NCBI GenBank assembly: GCA_916610825.1
Contig: OU744446.1
Coordinates: 25,062,445 to 25,126,444, forward strand
Direction: 5' to 3'
From: Haliclystus octoradiatus
Taxonomy: Eukaryota; Cnidaria; Staurozoa; Stauromedusae; Haliclystidae
DNA: 64,000 nt
Positions 13,601-35,475 of this stretch are shown here, piece by piece (within the stretch, counting starts at the first letter, position 1; every line of letters starts with the position of its first letter). Below the pieces are notes generated by a model. It saw only the letters and a list, made by a program, of their open reading frames with translations, was not told where the DNA came from and searched no databases. Made by a program: the position numbers and the translations under genes.

Positions 13601-16600
13601 GATCGTTATAGTCAGGTGACATTTATATACGGGGCTGATTCGATAAAATGTATTTTCCATACCTGTCACATACCTGCATATTGACCATGATAAAAAGATG
13701 GATTTCATGAGATTGACCGTTACCTTTCTATATCTTCAGACAAAATCAGTTCTACTAACAAAGAATAAAGATCTCATGGAAGAAAAGGTATATCTATGTT
13801 AGTTTCAAATTATGAAATTATAAAACACCTGTTGAATCTATTTTGCCCTATAACAGTATACTGATGTTGGCTATAAAAATCATTAGAAACAAGAACTTGT
13901 CTGCTGCGATTTTCTTTCTATCTATTTTAAGAAACCTCTTCAAATTATCCAAGATTAATGAGGCTCTTCCTATATACAGTAAAATATTAAAATTATTTAT
14001 ATGTGATCTTCAAATATTATATATTTTGTAATCCCTCATCAGGGTCTGACAAAAGTAGGAATCCTGGAATCTTATATTCCAGAAGGCTAGAGCAAATTCA
14101 GAAGAAAATTGATATTTTTATGATTTATTGGTCAAACTTCAACAAAAAAATTCAAAAGAAAATGTTGAAATGCCTCTAGGATTGTAGAAGGTTGAATCTT
14201 GTCGGACCCTGTCCTTCATACTTGCAAGCGAAATTATACATTGTGCTAGTTGTATGTTTTATAACTTTAGGAATTGAATGGCTTGCTAGTGCAAGAGAAA
14301 GTTATTGAAAATCAAGAACTTAGATCTAGACTGAAGCAGGTAAATATTATACACCGTTAATTGCCAATCATTATTCATTTAGAAACAATGTATTATTATT
14401 GTGTTGTTTTATATATTTGATTAGATGGATTCTAAAATGGAGGGACTAGAGGGTATCGTTTCTCAGATGACTTCATCCATAACTAATCAAAATAACCAAG
14501 CGAATAACAATTGGAATGCAAACAATTCATCAAATCAAGAATTGTAATTATACTCTAAATATAGAATCAATTATGAAGTTGATAGTCTTCATAGTAATTC
14601 ACAGGATCTGACAAAAGTCCTAGTTTCCTAGATTCCAGAAGGATTGGGCAGATTCATTCTAAAGACATTGATATTTGTATGATTTATAGGCTAAAATGTA
14701 ATTATACTCTAAATATAGAATCAATTATGAAGTTGATAGTCTTCATAGTAATTCACAGGATCTGACAAAAGTCCTAGTTTCCTAGATTCCAGAAGGATTG
14801 GGCAGATTCATTCTAAAGACATTGATATTTGTATGATTTATAGGCTAAAATGTAATTATACTCTAAATATAGAATCAATTATGAAGTTGATAGTCTTCAT
14901 AGTAATTCACAGGATCTGACAAAAGTCCTAGTTTCCTAGATTCCAGAAGGATTGGGCAGATTCATTCTAAAGACATTGATATTTGTATGATTTATAGGCT
15001 AAAATGTAATTATACTCTAAATATAGAATCAATTATGAAGTTGATAGTCTTCATAGTAATTCACAGGATCTGACAAAAGTCCTACTTTCCTAGATTCCAG
15101 AAGGATTGGGCAGATTCATTCTAAAGAAATTGATATTTGTATGATTTATAGGCTAAAATCTTATATCCAGAAGAAAATTTTGAACTGTTCTAGAATTCCA
15201 GAAGGTGCAACCATGACCTTTTCTTAGACACTGATAAGAGTCATGAACATACTCTCGTCCAGATTGTTTTGATATAAACGGGGGATGTATATAACTGTCT
15301 ATTATATATTCGGAGTCGCACACTTTTCCTTTCAGAAGCCCAATTTAAGTTTGAAACTTTGTGACTATAAAGCTTCCCCCAAAATATCGACAAACCCAAT
15401 CTTTATTGATGTCAGCTGCGACACTGCAGAAGTGCAGATCTATTTCAACAGATTTCATGGCAGCTTGGTCTCAATTGTCAATGCGCAACAATACGCCTTA
15501 GATGGTACTCATTTGATGTTTTAGATTAATTCAAGGCCGAGTTGTCTTCGGTAGCCTGCGTGCGAAACCTATCTTAACGAAAGTGTAAAATATAAACTAT
15601 TTGCATTTAGTCTGACGCAGGCTAACCTTGGGAGGATTTGAACCGAAGTCGATCAATGATCAAATCTGAAGTTCGGTTACTCTGTAGCCTGTGACTTTGC
15701 CTTCTCTCTATTCTCCCTTAATTGCTGGTAATGCCATTATATATATATATCTTTGCAGTGCAATATCTAAACTTCAACGTTTACTCGACATGAAAACAAA
15801 AGAATGTAGTAGAATAAAATTTCTTGCGAAAAGGGTTCTTGATGAGGTAATTAAAGTATGTTTTGAATTAATGATCTTCTTGTCTGATTTCATCTTTTGA
15901 TTTGAGGAAGATTATTAAAACCTAGATTTTAATCATTGTCCTTTCAGAGATCGGAGGTGGAACAGTTTCTATTAGATTCTTTGCAAATTGTGAAGCATGA
16001 AATAGCAGGCAGCAGGTATAATTGAGATTCTACGTATATAGTGTTTCTTTAGGGATGCATGCATGCTACATATACTTATACATTATTGCACACAATGTAA
16101 TACTAGTATAGGCCTGCTTTTTATCCAATATTTCGGAGAGTGGATCAAGGGCGCTTTAAAGAAATTAATATTTGGTTGGATTGTAAATGGACAAAAGAAT
16201 TCAAAAACCCTGTTGATTGATATTAATATGTCCACACCTGCCGTACGCACAACTTGTAGTAATGAAAGGATCCTTTCCAGATCCTTTCCTTGAGATATGA
16301 CATCCCGCACCTCCACGATTGATGTAAGCCATTGACCACGTGCATTAACCACATAAACTACCAGGGGCAAAAGGAGATTTTGACGGACTGCATGATTAGA
16401 TGATAAATAGTGCAGTATAAAAACATTGACTCACGTCTTAATCGAACAATTACGGTTCAGAATTCTCACAATAATATCTCACTTGCCTCTAATACGGTTT
16501 TCTCATTCTGAGCAAGAGCTTCCAATTTCTAACTACCCACAATTTTCGAGTATACAAATGAAAACAATCTTGCAAGTCCAACATTCTTAATTTTGGACAT

Positions 16601-17222
16601 TTCATGTACTTTTGAGAGAGCAAGTATGTAGTATCTCTCCCGCGGGTGTTCACTATCTGCTGTGTCATTTAAATGCGTATATGCTCTGGCAATGATTTAT
16701 CTTATTATCAACTCTCCACCGTTACAAATCTAGCGTGATTCCGTGGCATCATTAATTATCATTACAGAAATGACGCTATATGCGAAAGTCATCGCAAAAT
16801 CTTATATTGTGTGAACGCCTGTATATACTTTATAGAGTCAAATAGAAATACAGTGCTATTCATCATAAAATCAGCTTGTTTATTTTGATTTTTGTAGAAA
16901 ACAATATCGTAAGGATGCAGAAGCAGCTTACACTTCGCGTTTGCTTCAAGCTCAACGAGGTGACAATGACTATCCTGCCATTCGTACATTTAACGACCTG
17001 ACAACTAGCACAAATGACGTTCATGCCGATATGAACAGCGCTGGTGCATTGCAAGTTGGTGTTCTACATGGCAAAGAATTAATGGACACTACAAAGAACC
17101 AGGAGATGTACCCACGATTAACCTTAGCTGATTTAAGTTGGGAACAGAGAGAGAAAGTGCTACGGCATCTATTTTCAAAAATAAATACGTCAAATGCCAA
17201 ACAGAAAGTTCTAGAAATTTAG
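10605..17222 (+). CDS. BBOF1: Basal body-orientation factor 1 (CCDC176)-like coiled-coil protein, complete, 15 exons, 485 aa
   Basis: Coiled-coil protein; its vertebrate relative acts at basal bodies of motile cilia, aligning ciliary beating. Exons: 10605-10639, 10736-10858, 11208-11331, 11946-12011, 12116-12178, 12326-12406, 12619-12699, 13134-13204, 13287-13383, 13740-13787, 14271-14339, 14425-14543, 15759-15846, 15948-16015 and 16898-17222 (1458 nt, phases close). Landmarks shared with human BBOF1: a Lys-rich N-terminus (MGKKAKKKKSKG), VVSYFKEEE, ELKLVKEFRKKR, KRFLEEK, RNVYKENIRLND, LQRLLDMKTKE...LAKRVLDE, RSEVEQFLLDSL, YPAIRTF and LSWEQREKVLRHLFSKIN. Human BBOF1 is 529 aa, so the tail after the LSWEQ block is shorter. 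The first donor (GG|GTTAAT) is weak. An ATG at 10722 in the reading of exon 2 is an alternative start. Confidence 0.9.
14544..15160 (+). repeat. Tandem array, four copies of a 154-bp unit
   Basis: The string TACTCTAAATATAG recurs at 14551, 14705, 14859 and 15013, giving an exact 154-bp period. The copies are almost identical, so expansion is recent. The array lies in a BBOF1-like intron and starts at the donor of exon 14425-14543, so each unit begins with a GTAATTATAC donor-like string. A diverged relative (GTCTGACAAAAGTAGGAATCC) lies at about 14043-14110, and another at about 39632-39690. The unit is therefore a dispersed repeat that expanded here. Confidence 0.9.
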
Positions 17223-20200
17223 CTGATTTGGTTAGATACAGTATACAAATACAAATTAATGTGTCCATTGATGGCAATTTAATTGCATCAGATATGGCTC
17301 AAAATATTCAGGTGTGGCATACATAGAAACTATGATATTCAACAGTTATAGACATTGTTTGATTGTGGTTGATGAAGAATGTAATACATTATCAGAACGA
17401 AATTAAATAATTCTCATTCACATAATGTGATACGATGTGATGATATTTATTGTTATGTATGCAAAGAGTTGAGTATACAATTTGACAATTCAGATACTCG
17501 ATATTCGGTAATCATATAATTATGTATTAAAATTCGTAATTACAATAACGACCAAACATATACTTCCGTATACAAATACAAATTCAAATTTCATTTCCCA
17601 GATATACATTATTTTCTTTATAAGAATGGGAACCTTTTTGTTGAAACCAATGTTCTTAACTTTCTAGAATAAAGTTCAGCCTGAAATGTTCTTGAAATGT
17701 TCTTAAACATTTTGTTACAAATGTGAATTAATATTACATGGATTATTGCAATGAAATTCTGTACTGTAAATCCTATACACCAAAATAATGAGCCTGAATC
17801 AGGATGCTTTTAACCATATCTTGATTATCACAGAATATGAGTCTCAATGTTTTTTTAAAACGTGTTTCTTATTAAAATAGTGTTGTCCAGTATAGCCACC
17901 CAAGCGGACATCTGAGTAGTCGCAATACAAATACTTGTCCATACCAAAGTTCTACTATATTCGGAATTATTTGAAGCAAATATCATATAAATTGAGGGTG
18001 GTAAAAAAGGTATTTTCGTGAAAAGAGAAGTGAAATGGGTGTTTCAATTCCTGTGATTGTGATTCCGTGAAAATCGATGGAATTTGTCAACGTGACCCGT
18101 GATAACCATGCTGGTCGTGAAACGGGAAATTAGCAATTTCAAGATCAGATGACAATTTTCCGTGATACTGTATTTGGCATATTTTTTAAGAAACAACAGG
18201 CAGTGATCTTCATTTTCAATGTGATCATGTTCTCACCCTTTTGCAAACTATCTTTTTCATTCTCAAGACAAATTAATTGAAATGGAATGAGATGTACAGT
18301 TGATATTACTGGAATTTAAAGTGATGACAATGCAATGATGCTAAAGTACCTGGAAAAGATGTCCGAAAACAATTTTTTCGCTTCGCTCGCAATGATCTTC
18401 ATCCAGCCATATCACTAACACTATTTTCAGGATACTATCCCGTGGATTCAATTCAATTGTTGAGCATTCTTTGTGAGTGGTGAATTTCTGCATGGCGATA
18501 TTTGACATGATTATTTCATTACAAGACACGAGAACTGTCAAGGTGGACCATGAGGTAGACTACGCTTTGAATCAAATTATAAAGGACAAATGTAATATAT
18601 ATTACTCCCGGATTCGTGAAAAGGCATTTTAACAGCCTGTGAAACGTGATTTGGACACTACCACCTTCTAAATTGGCAAAAGGAATTGTTGACTCAAACT
18701 TAATATTTGAATGATATTTTGATTTCTCAATTTTGTGATAAGAATTCTCAGTTAAATAGGTAATTACACTATAGTCACTATATATATGATATCCAGTATC
18801 GCAAGACATACTTTAATTTCTGCCTTTAGACTTCCGTTTTGATCAGAAAACTAAGCTGCACAGTTACGTGACAGTTTAGCATGCTGTACAGCTTGTACTT
18901 TTACCCTTTTCACCATTTGTCCAATTTAAAAAGTTAACCTGTCCACTTTCTATTATGTATCAAATCAAATCTAATATTTATGCTGCCTAACAATATTTCA
19001 AAACATTTTTACTATGGTAATTTGTAATAATATGGGATAATTACTTATTAGTCATTTTCTTTTCCTGTAACTGATGCTATATGCGGCCTACCAATTCTGA
19101 TTCTGTCGTATACCAAAAGTCAAAACCCCGAAACTCAAAACCAAAGCCGTGTTCGTTCGCTTTTTTTATAAGTTTGGAAGAACGGTGGCATCCAGCGTCG
19201 TGAATCCCTCATATAAAGTGTTTTCAACCTCTAGCACTTTAAATTAAATTATTTTATATTCTATTATAAAACTGATGAACAGAATTGTTATTAACGTGGT
19301 CGAGGAACAGGACCGTCCATCGCCATTGCATCTTGAATGAATGTGAGAGAAACGCAAGCAGCACATTAAGCATGCGCAGAAGACGCACGGAACATTATCT
19401 CTAGCACTCAGGATTCCGGCTGCCGGAACATTATCCACTTCGTAATTGTTAACTTCGTCTTCGCCTTAGTTACCGTACTTGGATACGATAAATACGAGGC
19501 TTGTGAATACGAGGCATGTCCATAAAAGTTTTGAAACATCAGAAAAAGTCTTCGTGAGTGTTCATTTTTGTTGTGAGGAAGAAGTCAGTTGAAATACAGG
19601 TAGGTTTTATACAAGAATCATTTGATATCACAAAATTTTTGCAATATTATGAAGAATTTACAAGGTTTTTGTAGTGATGTGCTGGCTAGCTGGTATGTTG
19701 GGCTTTATAACTTGCTAGTGGACAAAACTGGAAAAAGACAGTGACGAATAGCACATACAGTATTCACAATTCCACATCTGTTGGCTAAATGGCGTCCGAT
19801 ATTGACTGATCGCGTCCCATATAAATTACTAACCTATACATCAGTAGTTAATTTGTGCATTTTCGTCTTCGAAGCTTCGAATGCCTTTTCCATCGGTAAG
19901 ATAATTGATAAATTTCAACGTCATTTAATATTATCATGATGAGGTGTGTTCGTATACGTTATATGCTTAATTTTGCAACGTCTTCACTACCAGGGGCGTG
20001 ATCATTGTGGTAATTAACCGGTTTTGCTATATTATTTTCTGCAGTTGTCTGCTGAGTGATACTGCAATTAGCAGCTGGCAGAAAGATAGTTCCTACTTAG
20101 GTCTAAATCGGAAATTAGGTCTAAAGTGGAAATTGGAATAACAGATATTAACATTTGAGATCCCTCCTGTATAATACTAATTACAAATAGCTGCAATGTA

Positions 20201-20980
20201 CTGAGGGTGGTAAAGGGGGATCTTTATCACGTATCATCATGTTTTCAAAATCGCCCAAAATCACGTTTCACAGGCTATTCGAATGCATACCTTCCACCAA
20301 TCACGGAATAATATTTTGCATTTGGCCTCTTTGATTTCAAAGCATTAGAACTCCATTTTGATGTCCTTGATGCCTCAGTGTCTTGTCTAATGTCTATACC
20401 ATTCAAATGAAACAAAATAAACATTTGAATATCGTGTACGGGCATACAGAAATTCACCAGTTACAAAGAATGTACAATAATTGTGTTGGATCATAAAAAT
20501 AAGCGATGAACATATTTTGGACGTCTTTTACAGATAGCATCACTTTGCACATGACTTAATCAATAATATCAAGTTGCATTTGACTGTAACAATTAGAACA
20601 TATTATTGCACATGTAGCACACAATAATATATAGAATGCAATGCCCGAAATTATCAGAATCAAGATCTTCACAATTCTTAAAGAGGTAGCAGCATGAAAA
20701 TTCAAGAGCTTCCCAAAAGCAACTAGCAAGCTAGGTCACGATGGTATGAGTGATTGACACACCCAGGTCTTTGGGAAATGCGCACACGTACAAAGGGGGT
20801 ATGCTACTGTTACACTCACCGACTCGTATTGCACCCCTTTGACGATACTTCGGTAGTTGATCCGCTAACCTGTTGCGGTTTTATCATTGCATCTTGTTCA
20901 CTTCCGCTACTATTAAGCTGGTCCTAGATAGCCTAACAGTAGCACACCATACATCATTTTAACTCCACTTAAATCTTTGA
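17223..20980. other. Intergenic region with dispersed repeats, no gene recognised
   Basis: The first part holds the BBOF1-like 3' UTR; an ATTAAA at 17402-17407 is a candidate polyadenylation signal. Related repeat segments occur at about 17995-18200 and 20195-20290 (both begin TGAGGGTGGTAAA) and, inverted, at about 18610-18670 (shared AAATCACGTTTCACAGGCT). The open frames at 18341-18541, 18519-18809 and 19244-19438 show no domain and I do not call them genes. The enolase promoter and any noncoding first exon should lie in the last 1.5 kb. Confidence 0.5.
19440..19599 (+). other. Possible noncoding first exon of the enolase gene
   Basis: The enolase start codon at 21033 sits 12 bases after a good splice acceptor (CCATTTCAG ending at 21020), so a 5' UTR exon should exist upstream. 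A strong donor (AATACAG|GTAGGT) at 19599/19600 follows a stretch that looks like a leader. The left boundary is a guess; only the donor is visible. Confidence 0.3.
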
Positions 20981-21032
20981 TTTAACCACATAAAAAATGA
21001 TTTAACTTTTTACCATTTCAGTCAATTTGAAA

Positions 21033-31335
<10,303 letters not shown>

Positions 31336-32471
31336 TGCATACTAGCTATAATAGTAACAACAACTGAACTGAGAATCGAAACATTTGATTATTCTTGATT
31401 CATCAATAGATATATAACGTATACTTCTGTCCTAATTTTAATGTCGCGACTTCATTCTTATGGTCAACATAAACAAGTCATAAAAAAATTAATACACTTT
31501 CTTTCTTGGATTTATTGGCATCGGAATTTGTTTGTTTTGTTTCGAATAAAGCAATGATTGAGAAGCGTATCGTTTATGACGAATGACTACATTGTTATTA
31601 TAGGCTTACTACGCTGAATAGTCCAGAGAGAATTGAATGGCGAGTAGCTGCGATGTATTGTATTGCTGCACGCACGTTGACACAGCTGAGATTAATAAAG
31701 AGCATTGCTCTTAGTGGAAAGGGTCACTCCTCTTGAAAGTAGATGAACATGGGTGACTTCAGTAGTTACTTAACGAAAACAGTCTACTATATCTGTTTAT
31801 TTTGATATTCTGGACTGATAAATATTACAATATTTCAAACTGAGCATCGAAACCAGTCCCAGGCCCATTTCATTACTATCTTCTTATCTTATATGGAAGT
31901 GAGGTTCATATTAAAAAGAGGCTTATCATGTTGGCACATCTGTGTGTTGGCATGAAGAGCTGAAAATCTATGGTGTGAACTTGATTTGAAGGAAGAGTAA
32001 AACCAATTAAGATGCGATTATTTCTAATTTTGAACAGGGTCTAATATATCAATACAACTAATTTACATCAAAATATGCGATTGTAGAAGAAAACATTTCA
32101 ATGAATAAGAATATAAAATAGCGTGTTTACAAAATAGGGAAATATACATCATTTATTCATTTATAATAAAAATAGCTAGCAAAATTTAGAAAAGTGTGAC
32201 CAAAAAGGTCTATATAATGAATATAAGATGAGATAGTTGGTGTTTATAAGAATGTAGATTAATAGATAAATTAGTATATTACATTAGGAAAAGCGTTTTA
32301 AATTTAATTGAACTAAGCTTGAAGGATAGTTAGCTTCACAAGCATGGTAATTTTGTTGACAATAAAAACAACGTCAACAAAGATATAAATATTATACAAA
32401 ACGAGGTATTAGTACTCTACGAGATAATCCTTGTTTTCAATTAATAAATTAATACATCAAAATGAGATTCA
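31336..32471. other. Convergent 3' regions of enolase (+) and obscurin-like (-) genes
   Basis: The enolase 3' UTR carries AATAAA at 31545-31550 and again at 31694-31699, so two polyadenylation sites are possible. For the minus-strand obscurin-like gene, candidate signals (read as TTTAAT or TTTATT on +) lie at 32303-32308 and 32152-32157. I see no other gene in this 1.1 kb. Confidence 0.6.
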
Positions 32472-35400
32472 TTAAGCCTCGTCTCCCTCTTCTTCGGTAC
32501 TGCTTGACTCTGGGGATTGGTATGGAGATTGTAGGAATGTTCGTAAAACAAGAGATGCTCTTACTTCTTCCATTTTGTCCTTGGAAAAGAGAACACAACA
32601 GTTTGCAAATTAGCAGTGAAGTTATTCACATAATTAATAAGTTAATAAGAGAATCAAACAATGCGTCAGTTTTTAATGTTACTGTCCATTAAAATGTTAT
32701 AATTTTCAAGAAATGAGGTTTCAAGAATAGGAAATTTCATAATTGAGCTCCTAAAGATTTATCGTACACCACAGACTGGCATTTAAAAAACAGTATATAT
32801 TGTTATTATTGATATATTTTTTAATTCGCAAGGATCACTTTTCCGGAAAACTGTAATTCTCATTGTAGTGAAGTCCTACGTCACTTAGAGGGTTTCAATG
32901 TTTGGAGAGGGGAAGGAGACATGATAAAATATCCATTTTTTTCTTCATCTTGAACATAGTGATGTCTTGAATTAAACAGCGCAAAGGAATCAATTCATAA
33001 TTAATTACTATAATGGTTGTTATAGTTACCTGTTCTTTGAGGGCATCTGATAGTTCAAGCAAATGACTTTGGTCGATCTTCGAAGATTGGCGCTTTTCAG
33101 AAAGAAATGACTGCAATAGAAAACAAAACAGTTTTTTAAATTTTGAATTGTACCACTCCTCACATTCAATATTATTCCAAATTCAAATATAGACATTTAC
33201 CTGAAGCCATGGATCTTCAACGCAAACAACAGCGGAAGGACGACGCCTGAAATAATAAATTAACCAAAAATTAAGAATGAAATCAATTTCCTTTCGAGTA
33301 CATCTACTTTTAATAGATGAGTAGGTAATTAACTATTTAGACGTACTCTGGTATGCGGATGATAAGCTGTTTTACAAAATTCTTTGCTTCGTCAGAAATA
33401 CTTCCAAATTCAGCAAAAGGGAAACGGAAGTCCAGTGCAGTGATACTAGCCATGGATTCGTCTTCGTCATCACTTGCAAATGGAGAAACACCACTCAACC
33501 TTAAAAGAGAGAAGATTCAAATTAGAATTAGGATGATCAAGGCAAGGAATGCCGTCACTATCCCATGTTCCATACAACATGGAAAGTCCGCGAGAACGCT
33601 CTGGAAGAATATTCGATCATTATTCGGAGGAGTAGTAGTTGTTAAATCTGAAATATCACCTGGGGCTTAGTTATAGCTGAGCACTAAGGTAACTCTTAAA
33701 ATGTAACCAGGTTTCAAGTTAAAAAACTGTCCAAGCATTCTGTTGCACATAATAGTCATAAATTGGTCATGGTTTGATGCGACTTACATGCAATAAGTGA
33801 TTACTCCAATACTCCACATGTCAGCTGCCCACGTGATTGGCTCAAAGTTAATTGTTTCTGGTGCTGAAATAAGAAAATAAAAATATACAATTAGCAACGA
33901 GTACACAAAATCAGGAAGAAACAGATGTGATCTTGAATGCGTTAAGTCGGACGATAATGCTCATATATAGACTGTTTTACTAAGTTTCTGATTTACAGAG
34001 AGGCTGCGAGAGGCTAATTCCTATATGAGTCTGTCTCGGACAAGGTGATGGATAGCCATATAGGATATGCAACCTATCTTGCTAAACCAATTATATCACA
34101 TACCCATGAATTCTGCTGTTCCAACCATTTCACCCACTTCCCCTTTCTTCGTTTGGATGTGTCTCGCGCAGCCGTAATCAATCAGTTTGAGGTTAGGACC
34201 ATGCATCAACGCATTTGAAGGCTGACAAACAAAATACAAACACGATTATAAAAACACAATATAATATATTACAACTCATGGTGCCTTTTAAGAAGGGTTC
34301 ACATTGCTTTTTAATAGCTTCTACTCTCAAAAAATCAAGTTCAGTCCGTTAATTTGAACTAATCATACATTCTATTCAATATGTATGGTAGATCTGCGGC
34401 GACCTGTCGAAGGCTATAGAGATGGACAATTGCACGGTAGTAAGACAATACACTCTACGGTAGATAATATGGACAAAGACACTCTTGTGGGAAACTTACC
34501 GTTATATCTAAATGGACGATATCTTGACTATGGAGGTAGTCGAGTACATTCAGAAATTGCAATATAATTTCAGCGATATTCTCTTCCGATAAATCGGGCA
34601 AATGTCCAAGATAATCAAGAACCGGTTCACCATGAACGCTGTAACAAAATTGGAAATTCAAATTAAATTATGTTCAAAACAAACAAATATAAATTAGACT
34701 TCGCATTCAGTTTGAGTAACACTCACATGTCAGACACGAGAACGAGGTATTTACGAACGAGGTATGCATCATGCAATGCAACGAGGTTGTCATGTGATAA
34801 TCCTTGCCATATTTCAAATTCTTTTTTTGTGATTTCAAATGTATCATCATCGTATTTGATGAGTTTAGCAACAAACGATTCACCAGTTTTCTTATGTGAG
34901 CAACGCTTCACGACGGCAAATTTACCCCTAGAAAATGAATACAACAATATTAAAGAGTTGAGTTTAATTTCAATAACACGTCGTTATTTCAGATATTATA
35001 AATATTTAAAGCTATTTCAGATTGATTTGGATTGCAATTGCTATTTGAATTTGTAAATAGTCTTCGCTTTTTTAACAACAAGGCAATGTTTCTTTAAGGA
35101 AAGGGTCTGCGAGCCCCTTCTCCTCAACCTTCATGAAAGTACGAGGTCATCAGAATACAAGGAAGTTTTCATCATTGAAATGCGATTTCATTAATACGTA
35201 TTATAATTTATAACATGCATTAAACCATCGGATGTGTTCTAAAATTTAATTTACTTCAATCTACAGAACAACCTACATAAAGAAATATGATAAATACCTT
35301 CCAATTTCATCTTTGAAATTATAATACAATTCAGGATTTTCTTCCTTTAATGATATTGCACTCAATCGATTATTTCTGCAAGGTGCTGTAGATGACGCTG

Positions 35401-35475
35401 GATTTGTTGTTCGTTTGCTTGTTGTCGTTGACTCAGTTGTAGAAGAATTTGTTTTTGCAAGAACTGCATGGTGGT
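32472..35475 (-). CDS. Obscurin-like exons 51-59: second (C-terminal) protein kinase domain
   Basis: Exons 35475-35298, 34927-34727, 34638-34500, 34221-34104, 33863-33788, 33499-33347, 33246-33201, 33110-33030 and 32579-32472 (TAA). The kinase fold is complete: GRGKFAVV, FVAKLIK, a helix C Glu, HLDITPSN, IDYGCAR, GTAEFMAPE and DMWSIG. Departures from the canonical sequence are Ala in the Gly-rich loop, Thr for the Lys of HRDLK, and DYG for DFG; the catalytic and Mg-binding Asp and Asn remain. A short acidic C-terminus (SSSTEEEGDEA) ends the protein. It may be weakly active or a pseudokinase. Confidence 0.92.

Noticed and set aside
14425-14555. BBOF1 ending at the TAA just after 14543 as a truncated protein
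   Set aside because: A GTAATT donor lies before the TAA, and the next exons continue the BBOF1 homology in phase.
17223-20980. tRNA, rRNA or CRISPR-like structure in the intergenic region
   Set aside because: I found no cloverleaf, no conserved rRNA words and no regular spacer-repeat array.
34385-35056. Plus-strand frames at 34385-34567 and 34670-35056
   Set aside because: They overlap, in antisense, kinase exons with intact motifs and proper splice sites.
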